Positions 1-8,275 are shown, numbered from the stretch's first letter. The stretch is DNA of 64,000 nt from Onstottus_B arcticum (GCA_038040485.1 JBBPIE010000015.1:62001-126000), one strand, 5' to 3'. Numbers and translations are program-made. The notes: generated by a model from the sequence alone, not told the origin.

Positions 1-11
1 GCTTCGTAGTA

Positions 12-133
12 CCGGCTTTAGCCGGAATCCGTCCTGTCATCGGCTGAAGATGTTGTCGTGATCTTCCCTTCGAAACCTCAGCGCCTCTGCGGTTAGCCAG
101 TTTCGGAAATCAACTAGCCGCGGAGACGCTGAG
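12..133. repeat. Palindrome and inverted repeat at the window edge
   Basis: A small perfect palindrome (CCGGCT-TT-AGCCGG) lies at 12-25. An inverted repeat follows, with a left arm at about 77-96 (ctcagcgcctctgcggttag) and a right arm at about 114-133 (the imperfect reverse complement). The second element belongs to the 'ctctgcggttag' family that also occurs at 35067-35170 and 46589-46717. It sits just downstream of the topA stop codon and could fold as a hairpin terminator in either direction, although no U-tract follows. Confidence 0.6.
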
Positions 134-159
134 ATGAAGAGGTCGCGCAGAGCGGCAGG

Positions 160-2649
160 TCACGCGACGGCTTCGGGCTCCGGTTCGCTCGCAACATCCG
201 GTAGCTCTTCTTTGTAGTCGCAGCCCTCTTCACGACATTGCAGGAACCGGCTGCCGTTCTTGCTCGCCTTCTCGACGATAAACCGCGAGCCGCACTGCGG
301 GCACTGTTGAGCGATCGGTTTGTCCCACAGCGTGAACTTGCAAGCCGGGTACGTCGAGCACCCATAGAAAATGCGCCCCCGCTTGCTCTTCTTTACGACG
401 ATCTCGCCGACTGCGCACTCCGGACAACTCACCCCGGTCGTTTCCTGCTTGATGTACTTACAAGTCGGGTAATCCGAGCAAGCCGTGAACGGACCGAAGC
501 GACCCTGCTTGAGCACCATGTGTTTGCCGCACTGCGGGCACGCCTCTTCGAGCACGACGTCGGGTGCCGAGATCTTTCCGCCCTTCTGAATCTTGCGAGT
601 CGTCTTGCATTCGGGGTAGCCGGTGCACGCCAGAAACTGGCCGAATCGGCCGCGTTTCATCGCCATCGGCTTGCCGCAATTCTCGCAGGTCTCATCGGCC
701 GCGTCCGCGTGAGCGTCCTCTCCCGCCTCATCGTGAATCTTCGGCAGGTCGCGAGTCGTCTTGCACTCGGGATAGTTTGTGCAGGCCAGGAACTCGCCAA
801 AGCGTCCGAACTTCTTTGCCATGAACGACCCGCAGTTCTCGCACTTCTCCTCGGTGATGATCTCCTGGCGCTTCACGTCGCGCATCAGCCGTTTCGCGGT
901 TTCCAGATCCTTGGTGAACTTCTCATAGAACTCGGCAAGCGTATCGGTCCACACCATCTTGCCTTCTTCTATCTCGTCAAGCTCCTCTTCCATGTGCGCT
1001 GTGTAGGCGACGTTGAACAGGTCGTCGAAGCTCTCAACCAGCAAGTCGTTGACGATGATTCCAAGCTCGCTGGGAAAGAACCGCCCCTCCCTGCGCGCGA
1101 CGTACTCGCGGTCCTGGATGACGGTCATGATCGCCGCGTAAGTCGAAGGGCGGCCGATTCCCTTCTCTTCAAGGGCCTTCACCAGCGTAGCTTCGGTGTA
1201 GCGCGGCGGCGGCTCGGTGAAATGCTGATCGGGAACGACGCTGTTCAAAGCGAGGTGCTCGCCCTGCTCGACCAGCGGGAGCTTGTGAGCCTGCTCCTCG
1301 TCTTCCTCGTCCTTCTCGTCTTTGCTCTCTTCGTAAACCGCGAGGAATCCGCTGAACCGAAGCACCGAGCCCGTAGCGCGGAACAGGAAGCGCACACCCG
1401 CGTTTATGTCGATCGTCGTCTGATCAAACAACGCGGGCATCATCTGCGAAGCAACGAACCGCTGCCATATCAGCTTGTAGAGCGACAGTTCGTCCTTGCT
1501 CAAAAAGCCGGCCACCGAGTCAGGAGTTCGCAACACCGATGTTGGGCGGATCGCTTCGTGCGCGTCCTGAGCGCCCTTCTTTGACTTATAGAAGATCGCC
1601 TTCTCGGGCAAGTACTCCGCGCCGAACTGGGAGCCGATAAAGTCGCGAACTTCGCCCAGCGCCGCGTCGGACACGCGGGTCGAATCGGTTCGCATGTAGG
1701 TGATCAATCCGACCGCGCCTTCTTCGCCGATCTCGATGCCTTCGTAGAGCCGCTGCGCAAGCTGCATCGCCTTCTTCACCGGAAACCGAAGCTTGCGCGA
1801 CGCTTCCTGTTGAAGCTTCGAGGTGATAAACGGCGGAACCGGGTTGCGCTTCTTCTCTTTGGTGACGACCGAAGTGACGACAAACTCGTGGCCCTTGATT
1901 TCAGCCAGAAGTGCGGCAGCTTGCGCTTCGTTTTCGATATGAAGCTCGGATTTCTTCGCCGTTTCGTCATCGCCGAAGTTGGTTGTCTTGACCGTGTTCT
2001 CATCGACGCGCAGGAGGCGGGCATCAAACACCGGCGGCAGCTTGGCCGCCAAATTCGCGGTGATCGTCCAATACTCGGAGGCGTTAAAGGCTTGGATTTC
2101 GCGCTCGCGTTCGACGACCAGGCGGAGAGCAACTGACTGCACGCGGCCCGCGGACAAGCCGCGACGCACCTTGTCCCACAGCAACGGGCTGACTTGATAG
2201 CCGACGATGCGATCCAGCAATCGGCGGGCTTGCTGCGCGTTGACCAGGTTCTCGTCTATGTCGAGGGGTTTCTTAAAGGACTCCTGAATGGCGCTTTTGG
2301 TGATTTCGTTAAACATCACCCGGCGAACGGTCTTGCGATTCTTGCCGCGGCCTTCAAGCTCTTCTTTGATATGCCAGCCGATCGCTTCGCCTTCGCGGTC
2401 GGGGTCGGTCGCGACGTAGATCATGTCGGCGTTCTTGGCTGCGGCCTTCAGCTCGCGGATGACTTTTTCCTTGCCCGGAATGACTTCGTAGGTAGGCTCG
2501 AAGTTGTTGTCGAAGTCGATGCCGATACCCTTTTTTGGAAGGTCCTTGATGTGCCCGACCGAGGCCAGCACCGTGTAACCGGCGCCTAGATACTTGTTTA
2601 TTGTCTTTGCCTTTGACGGCGATTCAACCACTACCAGCGATTTAGCCAT
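160..2649 (-). CDS. topA: DNA topoisomerase I (type IA)
   Basis: Relaxes negatively supercoiled DNA by transient single-strand cleavage through a 5'-phosphotyrosine link; cytoplasmic. The 829-residue protein opens with a TOPRIM domain (E9 in VVVESPSKAKT; DPDREGE at residues 82-88). The active-site tyrosine is Y318, in the segment ITYMRTDSTR. The C-terminus, from about residue 600, carries five Cys4 zinc ribbons (four-cysteine CxxC...C...C type), more than the three of the E. coli enzyme. The ATG at 2649 follows a sigma-70-like promoter at 2719-2748. dprA lies upstream on the same strand, a common bacterial pairing, but a Uma2 gene and repeats intervene here. Family assignment is certain; the role of the additional ribbons (DNA binding) is inferred. 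Confidence 0.98.
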   Translation of the reverse strand: MAKSLVVVESPSKAKTINKYLGAGYTVLASVGHIKDLPKKGIGIDFDNNFEPTYEVIPGKEKVIRELKAAAKNADMIYVATDPDREGEAIGWHIKEELEGRGKNRKTVRRVMFNEITKSAIQESFKKPLDIDENLVNAQQARRLLDRIVGYQVSPLLWDKVRRGLSAGRVQSVALRLVVEREREIQAFNASEYWTITANLAAKLPPVFDARLLRVDENTVKTTNFGDDETAKKSELHIENEAQAAALLAEIKGHEFVVTSVVTKEKKRNPVPPFITSKLQQEASRKLRFPVKKAMQLAQRLYEGIEIGEEGAVGLITYMRTDSTRVSDAALGEVRDFIGSQFGAEYLPEKAIFYKSKKGAQDAHEAIRPTSVLRTPDSVAGFLSKDELSLYKLIWQRFVASQMMPALFDQTTIDINAGVRFLFRATGSVLRFSGFLAVYEESKDEKDEEDEEQAHKLPLVEQGEHLALNSVVPDQHFTEPPPRYTEATLVKALEEKGIGRPSTYAAIMTVIQDREYVARREGRFFPSELGIIVNDLLVESFDDLFNVAYTAHMEEELDEIEEGKMVWTDTLAEFYEKFTKDLETAKRLMRDVKRQEIITEEKCENCGSFMAKKFGRFGEFLACTNYPECKTTRDLPKIHDEAGEDAHADAADETCENCGKPMAMKRGRFGQFLACTGYPECKTTRKIQKGGKISAPDVVLEEACPQCGKHMVLKQGRFGPFTACSDYPTCKYIKQETTGVSCPECAVGEIVVKKSKRGRIFYGCSTYPACKFTLWDKPIAQQCPQCGSRFIVEKASKNGSRFLQCREEGCDYKEELPDVASEPEPEAVA

Positions 2650-2718
2650 ACTCGGAACACCCGTTGGAACAAAGCGAACTGCCTAGGACAGGTTTCTGTT
2701 CGACCCTCCAAAACTTCG

Positions 2719-2748
2719 ACTGTACAGTTGCAACTTTTGAACTGTCAA
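2719..2748 (-). promoter_or_regulatory. Putative sigma-70-type promoter of topA
   Basis: Read on the minus strand: TTGACA (2748-2743), an 18-bp spacer, then TACAGT (2724-2719). The -35 is perfect and the -10 matches four of six positions. The predicted start would be near 2711, giving a leader of about 60 nt before the topA ATG at 2649. It abuts the 50-bp inverted repeat at 2755-2884. Confidence 0.55.
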
Positions 2749-2754
2749 GCAACG

Positions 2755-2884
2755 ACAGGGTAGTGGGTCAGTTTGAAGAAGTAGCATAGACTTTAGTCTG
2801 TGTCCGATGGTCATTGCGCGTCTATCCGGTTGGAGACACAGACTAAAGTCTATGCTACTTCTTCAAACTGACCCACTACCCTGT
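2755..2884. repeat. Long perfect inverted repeat, family A (tagcatagactttagtctgtg)
   Basis: Two perfectly complementary 50-nt arms (2755-2804 and 2835-2884) flank a 30-nt loop (2805-2834). The inner part of each arm carries the family core tagcatagactttagtctg, itself partly palindromic, which recurs at 6327-6434, 27152-27254 and 27724-27794. The element occupies most of the 333-bp gap between the Uma2 gene and topA. Perfect arms imply recent insertion or strong selection. It carries no ORF and resembles a miniature inverted-repeat element; any terminator role is inference. Confidence 0.85.
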
Positions 2885-2982
2885 GCCGCGCAAAGGAACC
2901 CATCTGCTCACCAGCCACGAAAAGTAAGGATAGAGTATTGCTTCTTTGGGGGACAAAACTCGGTATCTTCACCAAACCGCCA

Positions 2983-3543
2983 TCAGCCAAGTAGGTCTTC
3001 AACTTTGCAGGAAAAGCCGGGAATGGTCGGTGATGTGAGGGTCTTGCCGCGCTTCAGTCGTTGGACCTTTTGGTATTTCCCATTCTTCGGCTGCGAGTGA
3101 ATCTCAATGACGTCTTTCGGCAAAACCATCAGCCAAGCCTCCGGTATACCCGCGCGAGCATACATTGGCAGCTTCACGTTGCGATCGTAATCGACGGAAG
3201 TGTCGGCTAAGTCGATCACCACTAATACATCCTCAGGCGTCGGATGCGAGTCGGAGTAAAAGTCCTTGCGCGGCTTGAGCAACGCGAGGTCAGGCTGGGG
3301 CTCCGAGAAGTCATTGAGGCGAATCGGGTCCTGCACGCTGACGATCACGGCGTCACCAAGCTTGCGATTGAGGAAGGCACTTGATCGCTTTACAGTCCCG
3401 CCGTGCGTGCTGCCAATTGGGCTCATCTCAATGATCTCTCCTTCGATCAACTCAACGCGAGAGTCCTCGGAAAGGAGCCCGACCTCAGCCATCCGGTGAT
3501 ACTCATGAACGTTGAAGTAGTGCTTCTGAAATTGAACCGACAT
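2983..3543 (-). CDS. Uma2-family putative endonuclease (DUF820)
   Basis: A 186-residue PD-(D/E)XK-fold protein of the Uma2/DUF820 family, common in Cyanobacteria and Acidobacteriota, whose substrate is not known. Visible family signatures are an N-terminal YHRMAE segment, the RVELIEGEIIEMSP strand, QPDLAL (PD of the motif), VVIDLADTS and YARAGIPEAWL near the C-terminus. The usual EVSDTS element reads DLADTS here, a conservative E-to-D change at the metal site, so activity is plausible but unproven. It stands alone between two repeat-rich gaps and separates dprA from topA, suggesting later insertion. Confidence 0.88.
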   Translation of the reverse strand: MSVQFQKHYFNVHEYHRMAEVGLLSEDSRVELIEGEIIEMSPIGSTHGGTVKRSSAFLNRKLGDAVIVSVQDPIRLNDFSEPQPDLALLKPRKDFYSDSHPTPEDVLVVIDLADTSVDYDRNVKLPMYARAGIPEAWLMVLPKDVIEIHSQPKNGKYQKVQRLKRGKTLTSPTIPGFSCKVEDLLG

Positions 3544-3652
3544 GTCCTACTTTCCTCGTGCTCCGAGCAGCCACAACCCACCTTGACGATTGGGATAGTA
3601 CCACGGCGAGAGCACGGCCGAATAATGTTAGCGTTCTAGCGAATCTCTTGGG

Positions 3653-3975
3653 ATGGCAGCCGCGGGTGCCCGTCAGATTTTCGCGCATACCCACCTCGTC
3701 AGAGGTGGGTCCGTGATGGTGAAGCCTACAAACGAATGGCTCGGCCGCGCATACCCACCTCGTCAGAGGTGGGTTCTTGATGCTGTAGCCTTTGCGAGCG
3801 TGCCGGTCTGATCCGCGCCATCCTGATCCTAGGCCGCAGCATCATGGACCCACCTCTTACGAGGTGGGTATGTAGGTAATCCGAGGGGCAGCCGCGGCGC
3901 CCTGTAGGCTGGAGCATCACCGACCCACCTCTGACGAGGTGGGTATGCGCGAAAACCTGACGCGCCCCCGGCAGC
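3653..3975. repeat. Cluster of four REP-like hairpins in inverted pairs, family E
   Basis: Four 22-nt palindromes of form ACCCACCTC-N4-GAGGTGGGT lie at 3689-3710, 3753-3774, 3848-3869 and 3923-3944. The first two have loop GTCA; the last two are inverted (loops TTAC, TGAC). Similarity extends beyond the stem: the unit around the first copy (gcagccgc, cgtcag.ttttcgcgcatacc, gtgatg, agcctac) reappears as the reverse complement around the fourth, and copies two and three form the inner pair. The arrangement is like nested REPINs. The whole 469-bp gap between dprA and the Uma2 gene holds nothing else recognisable. No REP-associated transposase is visible in the window. Confidence 0.85.
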
Positions 3976-4012
3976 CGCCTCGAACCATCATCTTCCCTCG
4001 TCGTCCGCTTTT

Positions 4013-5149
4013 TTACATCCTCTTCACGAAGCTCTTGCCGGGCAACTGTCTGATTCTGTCGGTCATTTCCAGCTTGAGCAGCGCGCCCATCAACTCGCCG
4101 GTCCCAAGCTCGGCCCTCGTGATCAGTTGATCTATGTGAAGCGGCTCGTCGGGCTTCAGCATCCTCAGCACCCACCGCTCCGAAGCCGAGAGCTCCACAT
4201 CATCCGCTATCAATTCTCTCGGCAGTTGCTCTCCTCGTTCGGCTGCGAGAATGAAGGCTTTTACCTCCAGCGGGAACTCTTCGACAACGTCGCGCCACGT
4301 CTGCACAAGCTTGGCTCCATCCTTGATAAGGTAGTTCGGCCCAAAGCTCTTCGCTGAAGTTATGTTGCCCGGCACCGCGAACACGTCGCGCCCCTGTTCA
4401 TAAGCCAAACGCGCAGTGATGAGCGAGCCGCTGCGCTCTGCGCCTTCAACCACCAGCACGCCGTGCGCGACGCCGCTGATGACCCGGTTGCGAAACGGAA
4501 AGTTTTGCGACAGCGGCGGAGTCCGAAGCGGGAACTCGGTGACGAGCGCGCCATGCTCGGCGATCTTTTCGGCGAGCCGCTTGTTTTCCTTCGGGTACGC
4601 GGCGTCCAAACCGGTTCCCATCACGGCGACCGTCAAGCCCCGGCCCTCGAGCGCGCCTCGATGCGCCGCCGAGTCAACCCCGCGCGCCAACCCCGAGACT
4701 ATCGTCACGCCGCGCTCGGCGAGTTCGCGCGCCAGCATCTCGGCGACGTTGCGTCCATAGGTCGAGCATCGCCGCGACCCGACTATTGCAAGCGCCGGTT
4801 GCTCAAACGAGCGCCTGAAGTCGCCAAGACAGTAAAGAACAATTGGCGGGTCGTAGCTTTCGCGAAGCAACGCGGGATAGCGTTCGTCCTCGAGGATCAC
4901 CGCTTCGCCGCCGAGCTTCGCCAGCCCTTCGAGCTCACGGTCGGCCCGTTCCCGCGGCTCCGTTGATTTGATTGCGTCGATGGTCTCGCGGCGCAGCGAT
5001 ACAGCCTCCAGACTCAGGGCGTTGGCCTCAAAGCACGCTGTCGGTGAACCGAACTTGTCGATCAACGCCGCAGCCGTGCGCGAACCGACACCGATCACCT
5101 GGCTTAGGGCTATCCAATCGCGAATTGTGTTGGTGGATTCCGAGAGCAT
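4013..5149 (-). CDS. dprA: DNA-processing protein DprA/Smf
   Basis: Loads RecA onto incoming single-stranded DNA during natural transformation; cytoplasmic. Of 378 residues, an N-terminal helix-hairpin-helix/SAM-like segment covers about 10-60. The extended Rossmann DprA fold covers about 85-290, with AIVGSRR at 121-127, SGLARGVDSAAH at 152-163, and the RNRVISG and PGN motifs further on. A C-terminal winged-helix DprA_WH domain covers about 320-378. Length is typical for the family. A good promoter lies at 5199-5226 and the start is the ATG at 5149. No other competence gene is visible here. Confidence 0.97.
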   Translation of the reverse strand: MLSESTNTIRDWIALSQVIGVGSRTAAALIDKFGSPTACFEANALSLEAVSLRRETIDAIKSTEPRERADRELEGLAKLGGEAVILEDERYPALLRESYDPPIVLYCLGDFRRSFEQPALAIVGSRRCSTYGRNVAEMLARELAERGVTIVSGLARGVDSAAHRGALEGRGLTVAVMGTGLDAAYPKENKRLAEKIAEHGALVTEFPLRTPPLSQNFPFRNRVISGVAHGVLVVEGAERSGSLITARLAYEQGRDVFAVPGNITSAKSFGPNYLIKDGAKLVQTWRDVVEEFPLEVKAFILAAERGEQLPRELIADDVELSASERWVLRMLKPDEPLHIDQLITRAELGTGELMGALLKLEMTDRIRQLPGKSFVKRM

Positions 5150-5198
5150 GAGTCAGATACCCAGAAAACTTGGGACCCACGCTTCCCGAAGAGGCCCG

Positions 5199-5226
5199 AT
5201 TCTATCCGTTCTGGCTTATTAGTCAA
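5199..5226 (-). promoter_or_regulatory. Putative sigma-70-type promoter of dprA
   Basis: On the minus strand: TTGACT (5226-5221), a 16-bp spacer, TAGAAT (5204-5199). Both boxes match five of six consensus positions. The predicted start lies about 40 nt upstream of the dprA ATG at 5149. Confidence 0.55.
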
Positions 5227-5361
5227 GCGATTCGCGTTCACTCGGAAGCCCGCGCAGCGGGCTAACCCTTCGTTTCGCCGCAAGCCTCAATCGAAACCAG
5301 TCGCCGTGCTACAATGCTGCTTCATAGTGAATGGTGAATATTGAAAACCGTGGAGGATTCG

Positions 5362-5607
5362 ATGCTGGATGTTAGCAAGTTGATACCGAGAATCGAAGCC
5401 TTGATAAAGCGCGCCGACCCGAAGGTCATCACCGAGCGCACCTTCTACGATGCGGCAAGCAACCGCCTCTATATCGGACTCGTCAAAGGATCGCGAAAGA
5501 CCGAGTTCACTCTGCAAGGAAACCGCCTGACCAGCGACCATCAGGATGAAACCGTAAGACTTATTGAGGAGGCCCTGGGCCGGCTCTCGCGCGTGCCTGT
5601 AGGCTAG
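5362..5607 (+). CDS. Small protein of unknown function
   Basis: Not recognised. It encodes 81 residues starting MLDVSKLIPR. The frame stays open back to a TTG at 5341, but GGAGG at 5352-5356 sits 5 nt before the ATG at 5362, which decides the start. The protein is soluble, mixed charge, with a helical N-terminus (about 1-20), a predicted beta-hairpin (YDAASNRLYIGLVKGSRKTE) and a helical C-terminus. A TACAAT box at about 5310 could be a -10. It is followed after 17 nt by another small gene, so the two probably form a transcription unit, perhaps with ytxJ. Confidence 0.6.
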   Translation: MLDVSKLIPRIEALIKRADPKVITERTFYDAASNRLYIGLVKGSRKTEFTLQGNRLTSDHQDETVRLIEEALGRLSRVPVG

Positions 5608-5624
5608 ATTGTCGCTTCCCCTCG

Positions 5625-5870
5625 ATGGAGTTCAGATACCGAGAGATCGTTTTGGATGAGCTTGCCCGTCACGGGGTGAAACCGCTTCCAGACACTCCGC
5701 CGGACAGGATTCGCGAGTTCATCAACGACCTTTATGTTATCGAAATTCGCGCGCTTAGGGATCGGGTGCGAGACGGCGCGATTGCAAAACGAGATCTGGC
5801 ATCGCACGTCAAGGAACTTCGCAAGAGATACCTGCTCCTCTCGGTCGCGATCGAACTTTGGACCGTGTGA
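5625..5870 (+). CDS. Small helical protein of unknown function
   Basis: Not recognised. It encodes 81 residues, very rich in Arg, Leu and Glu, and predicted to be almost entirely helical (ELARHGVKP, then a PPDRIREFIND helix and a long EIRALRDRVRDG helix). It has no signal peptide or membrane span. The ATG at 5625 lies 17 nt downstream of the preceding stop, and ytxJ follows after about 100 nt. Could be a structural or adaptor protein; nothing in the sequence fixes its role. That it is a real gene is supported by strand, spacing and codon usage like its neighbours. Confidence 0.55.
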   Translation: MEFRYREIVLDELARHGVKPLPDTPPDRIREFINDLYVIEIRALRDRVRDGAIAKRDLASHVKELRKRYLLLSVAIELWTV

Positions 5871-5973
5871 TCCGTGACCAGGGAATGAACAACGCCGGGC
5901 ATAGCGAACGGGAAGCCGGCCTTGCCAGGACTCGAACGGCTCCTGCTAAACTCGTCCAGGAGCGAAAGCAGCG

Positions 5974-6330
5974 ATGACACAGAAGCTGAAAGAACTTCAC
6001 ACGATCGAAGAGCTTGACCAGGCGCTTTCCGGGTCGGCCAATCAACCCGTCCTGCTTTTCAAGCACAGCCTTAGTTGCCCGATCAGCTCGCGGGCCTTTT
6101 CGGAATTTGAGTCCTACCTCGAACAAGCCGATCCTCGCATAAGCTACAATTTGATAACCGTGCAGACCGCGCGAAACGTCTCCAATGAAGCCGCGTCACG
6201 GCTTCGGATCGACCACGAGTCGCCGCAGGCAATACTCGTGAGTGACGGCCGCGAGGTCTGGAACGCGTCCCACTTTGGGATCACGGCCTCCTCGATCGAT
6301 CAAGCGATTCGAAGCATTCCAGTCAGGTAG
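5974..6330 (+). CDS. ytxJ: YtxJ-like bacillithiol-system redox protein (monothiol)
   Basis: A 118-residue thioredoxin-fold protein of the YtxJ/DUF2847 family, thought to act as a monothiol bacilliredoxin-like factor in the bacillithiol system. Visible evidence: N-terminal TIEELDQAL, LLFKHSLSCPISSRAF with a single cysteine (C35) in a CPIS motif, and the C-terminal ESPQAILVSDGREVW with SHFGIT, all typical of the family. Presence implies, but does not prove, that this organism makes bacillithiol. SD AGGAG precedes the ATG at 5974. The stop codon TAG (6328-6330) is the first part of a family A repeat, so the repeat sits exactly at the gene end. Confidence 0.9.
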   Translation: MTQKLKELHTIEELDQALSGSANQPVLLFKHSLSCPISSRAFSEFESYLEQADPRISYNLITVQTARNVSNEAASRLRIDHESPQAILVSDGREVWNASHFGITASSIDQAIRSIPVR

Positions 6331-6434
6331 CATAGACTTTTAGTCTGTGTTGCTCGAGGATCTCGTCTATCGGGCCGCAGACACAGACTAAAGCCTATGC
6401 TACTCGAGATCTCACAGACCAAAGTCTATGCTAC
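6327..6434. repeat. Family A repeat cluster (three arms)
   Basis: Three arms of the tagcatagactttagtctgtg family: 6327-6351 in one orientation, then 6382-6404 and 6413-6434 in the opposite one. The first arm contains the ytxJ stop codon. Arms are imperfect relative to the copy at 2755-2884 (an additional T in the run, one C/T change), so this copy is older or drifting. No coding potential. Confidence 0.75.
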
Positions 6435-6450
6435 CCGCGATGCGCTTCGG

Positions 6451-6479
6451 TTGACGCGCTGAACGGGCTTCAAGATAAT
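6451..6479 (+). promoter_or_regulatory. Putative sigma-70-type promoter of the GT39 gene
   Basis: TTGACG (6451-6456), a 17-bp spacer, GATAAT (6474-6479). Both boxes match five of six. Transcription would begin near 6486, within two bases of the GTG at 6488, implying a leaderless or near-leaderless mRNA if both calls are right. Confidence 0.5.
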
Positions 6480-6487
6480 CGGCGGGA

Positions 6488-8275
6488 GTGATCCTCGAAA
6501 AGCTCAGACCTCGCCTCGGTAAACTCCTTCTAATCGCGATCTTCATAGTTCTCTCTGCGTCGACGGTCCTGTGGACGCTGCGAGATCGCACGCCGTCTCC
6601 ATGGGACCCGGCGGATCACATCAGCGCCGCTTATGACTATTACGCGCTGCTCGCCAGGCTCGACGTAAAAGGCTTTGCGCACGAGTTATTCAAGGCGCCG
6701 CATTACTACGCGCCGATGGTTCATCTGATAAGCGCCGTCGTCTTTCTCGTTCTTGGAGCTTCGAAGCTGACCGGCATCGCCGTGAACCTTATCTCGCTCG
6801 CTGCGTTGATGTGCGCGATGTCGTGGATGGCGCGGACCCTGTACGGCAAAACGGAGCGGAGTTCTGAGGCAGAACCGGCTGGCTCGTCGCCGGGCGTCGC
6901 GTTGACGGTTTTGCCTGCGCTGGTGTGCGCTTGTTATCACTTCAACGCGTGGCTCATACACGATGCCTTTCTGGACTTCCCGCTGGTAGCGGCGGTTGCG
7001 GTGAGCTTCGCGTTGCTGATTCGCGCCGGCGATTTTAAAGACCGGCGAGCGGCGCTGCTTTTTGGCTTATCATTCGGGATCGGCCTTTTGGTCAAGCAAA
7101 CCTTCGCCTTCTTCTTTGTGCTGCCGTGCCTGTATATCGCGCTTCGGGTCTTGTTGAGCCGCGACCGCCGAGCGATCTTGAATCTTATGCTGGCGAGTGG
7201 GGTCGGCCTTGCGATAGCCGCGCTGTGGTACGCGCCTCACTTTCGTGACGTGATCGCGGTTTATCATCAAAACCAGCAGGCCGCGATCGACGAGGGCGAA
7301 GCGCCGCTCTACTCATTCGAGTCAAACTTCTTCTACGTCCACGCGCTGATCAGCATGCAGATGCAGTTGCCAATGGGTGTCCTGTTTGCTAGCGGCGTCT
7401 TGTATTCGCTTTTGCGCCGCCGGAGAGAAAGCACCCTGCTCTACTTGTGGCTCATAAGCGGCATCGGAGTGTTCGCTCTGGTCGCTAACAAAGACGTGCG
7501 CTACACCGTGCCGGTGCTTCCCGCCGCGGCTCTGCTGTCGCTCTGCTGGCTGGGCGATCTCAAGAGGAATAGGCCGGCCGCTTCTTCATCCGGAGCTCGC
7601 TCGATGATCAACGCGGCGGCCAAACCCCTGAAACTGGCTCTGGCGGCCGCAATCGCGGCGTGGAGTCTCGCTGGGTTTTTCAACGCGCAGTGGCCAAAGC
7701 CGGGCTTCGGGTACGCGATCGACACGCCTCGCTGGAGGTGGATGGTCTGGGCTCGCAACTATTATGGCTTCGATCATCGACCGCTTGCCGACGACTGGAG
7801 CGTCCCCGAGATCGTTCGCGCCGTCGCCGGTCTGGGGTTCGAAGATCGAACCGCTGGATCCAAGCGGGCGGGTCCGGTTGGTGAAACTAGCGGCGCCCGC
7901 CCGCCGGCGCCGAACGAAAGCGTATCTCCGCAGACTGGCGCAAGCGAGGACCGCCCGACACTGGGAGTCGTTGTGAACTTGCCGTACTTGAACCCCTCGA
8001 GCGTGGCGCTCGAAGCGCGCTTTCAGTCTGCCGAGCGTGCCGGACCGCCGCTCATTAGAGTCGAATGGATCGTGGCTGAGTCGGCGCTGGACCGAATCGA
8101 GCGCTGCGACTACTTGCTGGTTCGGACCGGGCTCGAACACGCGGAATGGTCGTCCACGGCCGAACGCGAAGTCGAAGGCTTGATACGCGCGCACCCGGAT
8201 CGTTTCACGCGCGCGGCAAGCTTCCCAATACCACTCAAAGAAGCCGAAGCGGTGATTTACCGACGCGAGAAATGA
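6488..8275 (+). CDS. GT39-type membrane glycosyltransferase
   Basis: A 595-residue protein with about ten hydrophobic spans, arranged like GT-C glycosyltransferases of family 39/PMT_2. These move a sugar from a polyprenyl-phosphate donor to a protein or lipid on the outer face of the cytoplasmic membrane. The first loop holds PWDPADHIS, carrying an acidic residue after the first span at the position of the catalytic aspartate in this superfamily. Later come VKQTFAFFF and NKDVRYTVPVLPAAALL, typical of the last membrane segments. The soluble C-terminal part after about residue 430 is Pro-rich and then alpha/beta. GTG start at 6488; the next gene overlaps by 4 nt (ATGA). Acceptor and sugar are unknown. 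Confidence 0.82.
   Translation: MILEKLRPRLGKLLLIAIFIVLSASTVLWTLRDRTPSPWDPADHISAAYDYYALLARLDVKGFAHELFKAPHYYAPMVHLISAVVFLVLGASKLTGIAVNLISLAALMCAMSWMARTLYGKTERSSEAEPAGSSPGVALTVLPALVCACYHFNAWLIHDAFLDFPLVAAVAVSFALLIRAGDFKDRRAALLFGLSFGIGLLVKQTFAFFFVLPCLYIALRVLLSRDRRAILNLMLASGVGLAIAALWYAPHFRDVIAVYHQNQQAAIDEGEAPLYSFESNFFYVHALISMQMQLPMGVLFASGVLYSLLRRRRESTLLYLWLISGIGVFALVANKDVRYTVPVLPAAALLSLCWLGDLKRNRPAASSSGARSMINAAAKPLKLALAAAIAAWSLAGFFNAQWPKPGFGYAIDTPRWRWMVWARNYYGFDHRPLADDWSVPEIVRAVAGLGFEDRTAGSKRAGPVGETSGARPPAPNESVSPQTGASEDRPTLGVVVNLPYLNPSSVALEARFQSAERAGPPLIRVEWIVAESALDRIERCDYLLVRTGLEHAEWSSTAEREVEGLIRAHPDRFTRAASFPIPLKEAEAVIYRREK

Noticed and set aside
238..1584. 448-codon open frame antisense to topA
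   Set aside because: Lies wholly inside topA on the other strand, shows no motif and arises from the GC-rich codon pattern of topA.
3653..3975. CRISPR array
   Set aside because: Only four units, unequal spacing (64, 95 and 75 nt), half of them inverted, and no cas genes in the window; fits REP-like palindromes instead.
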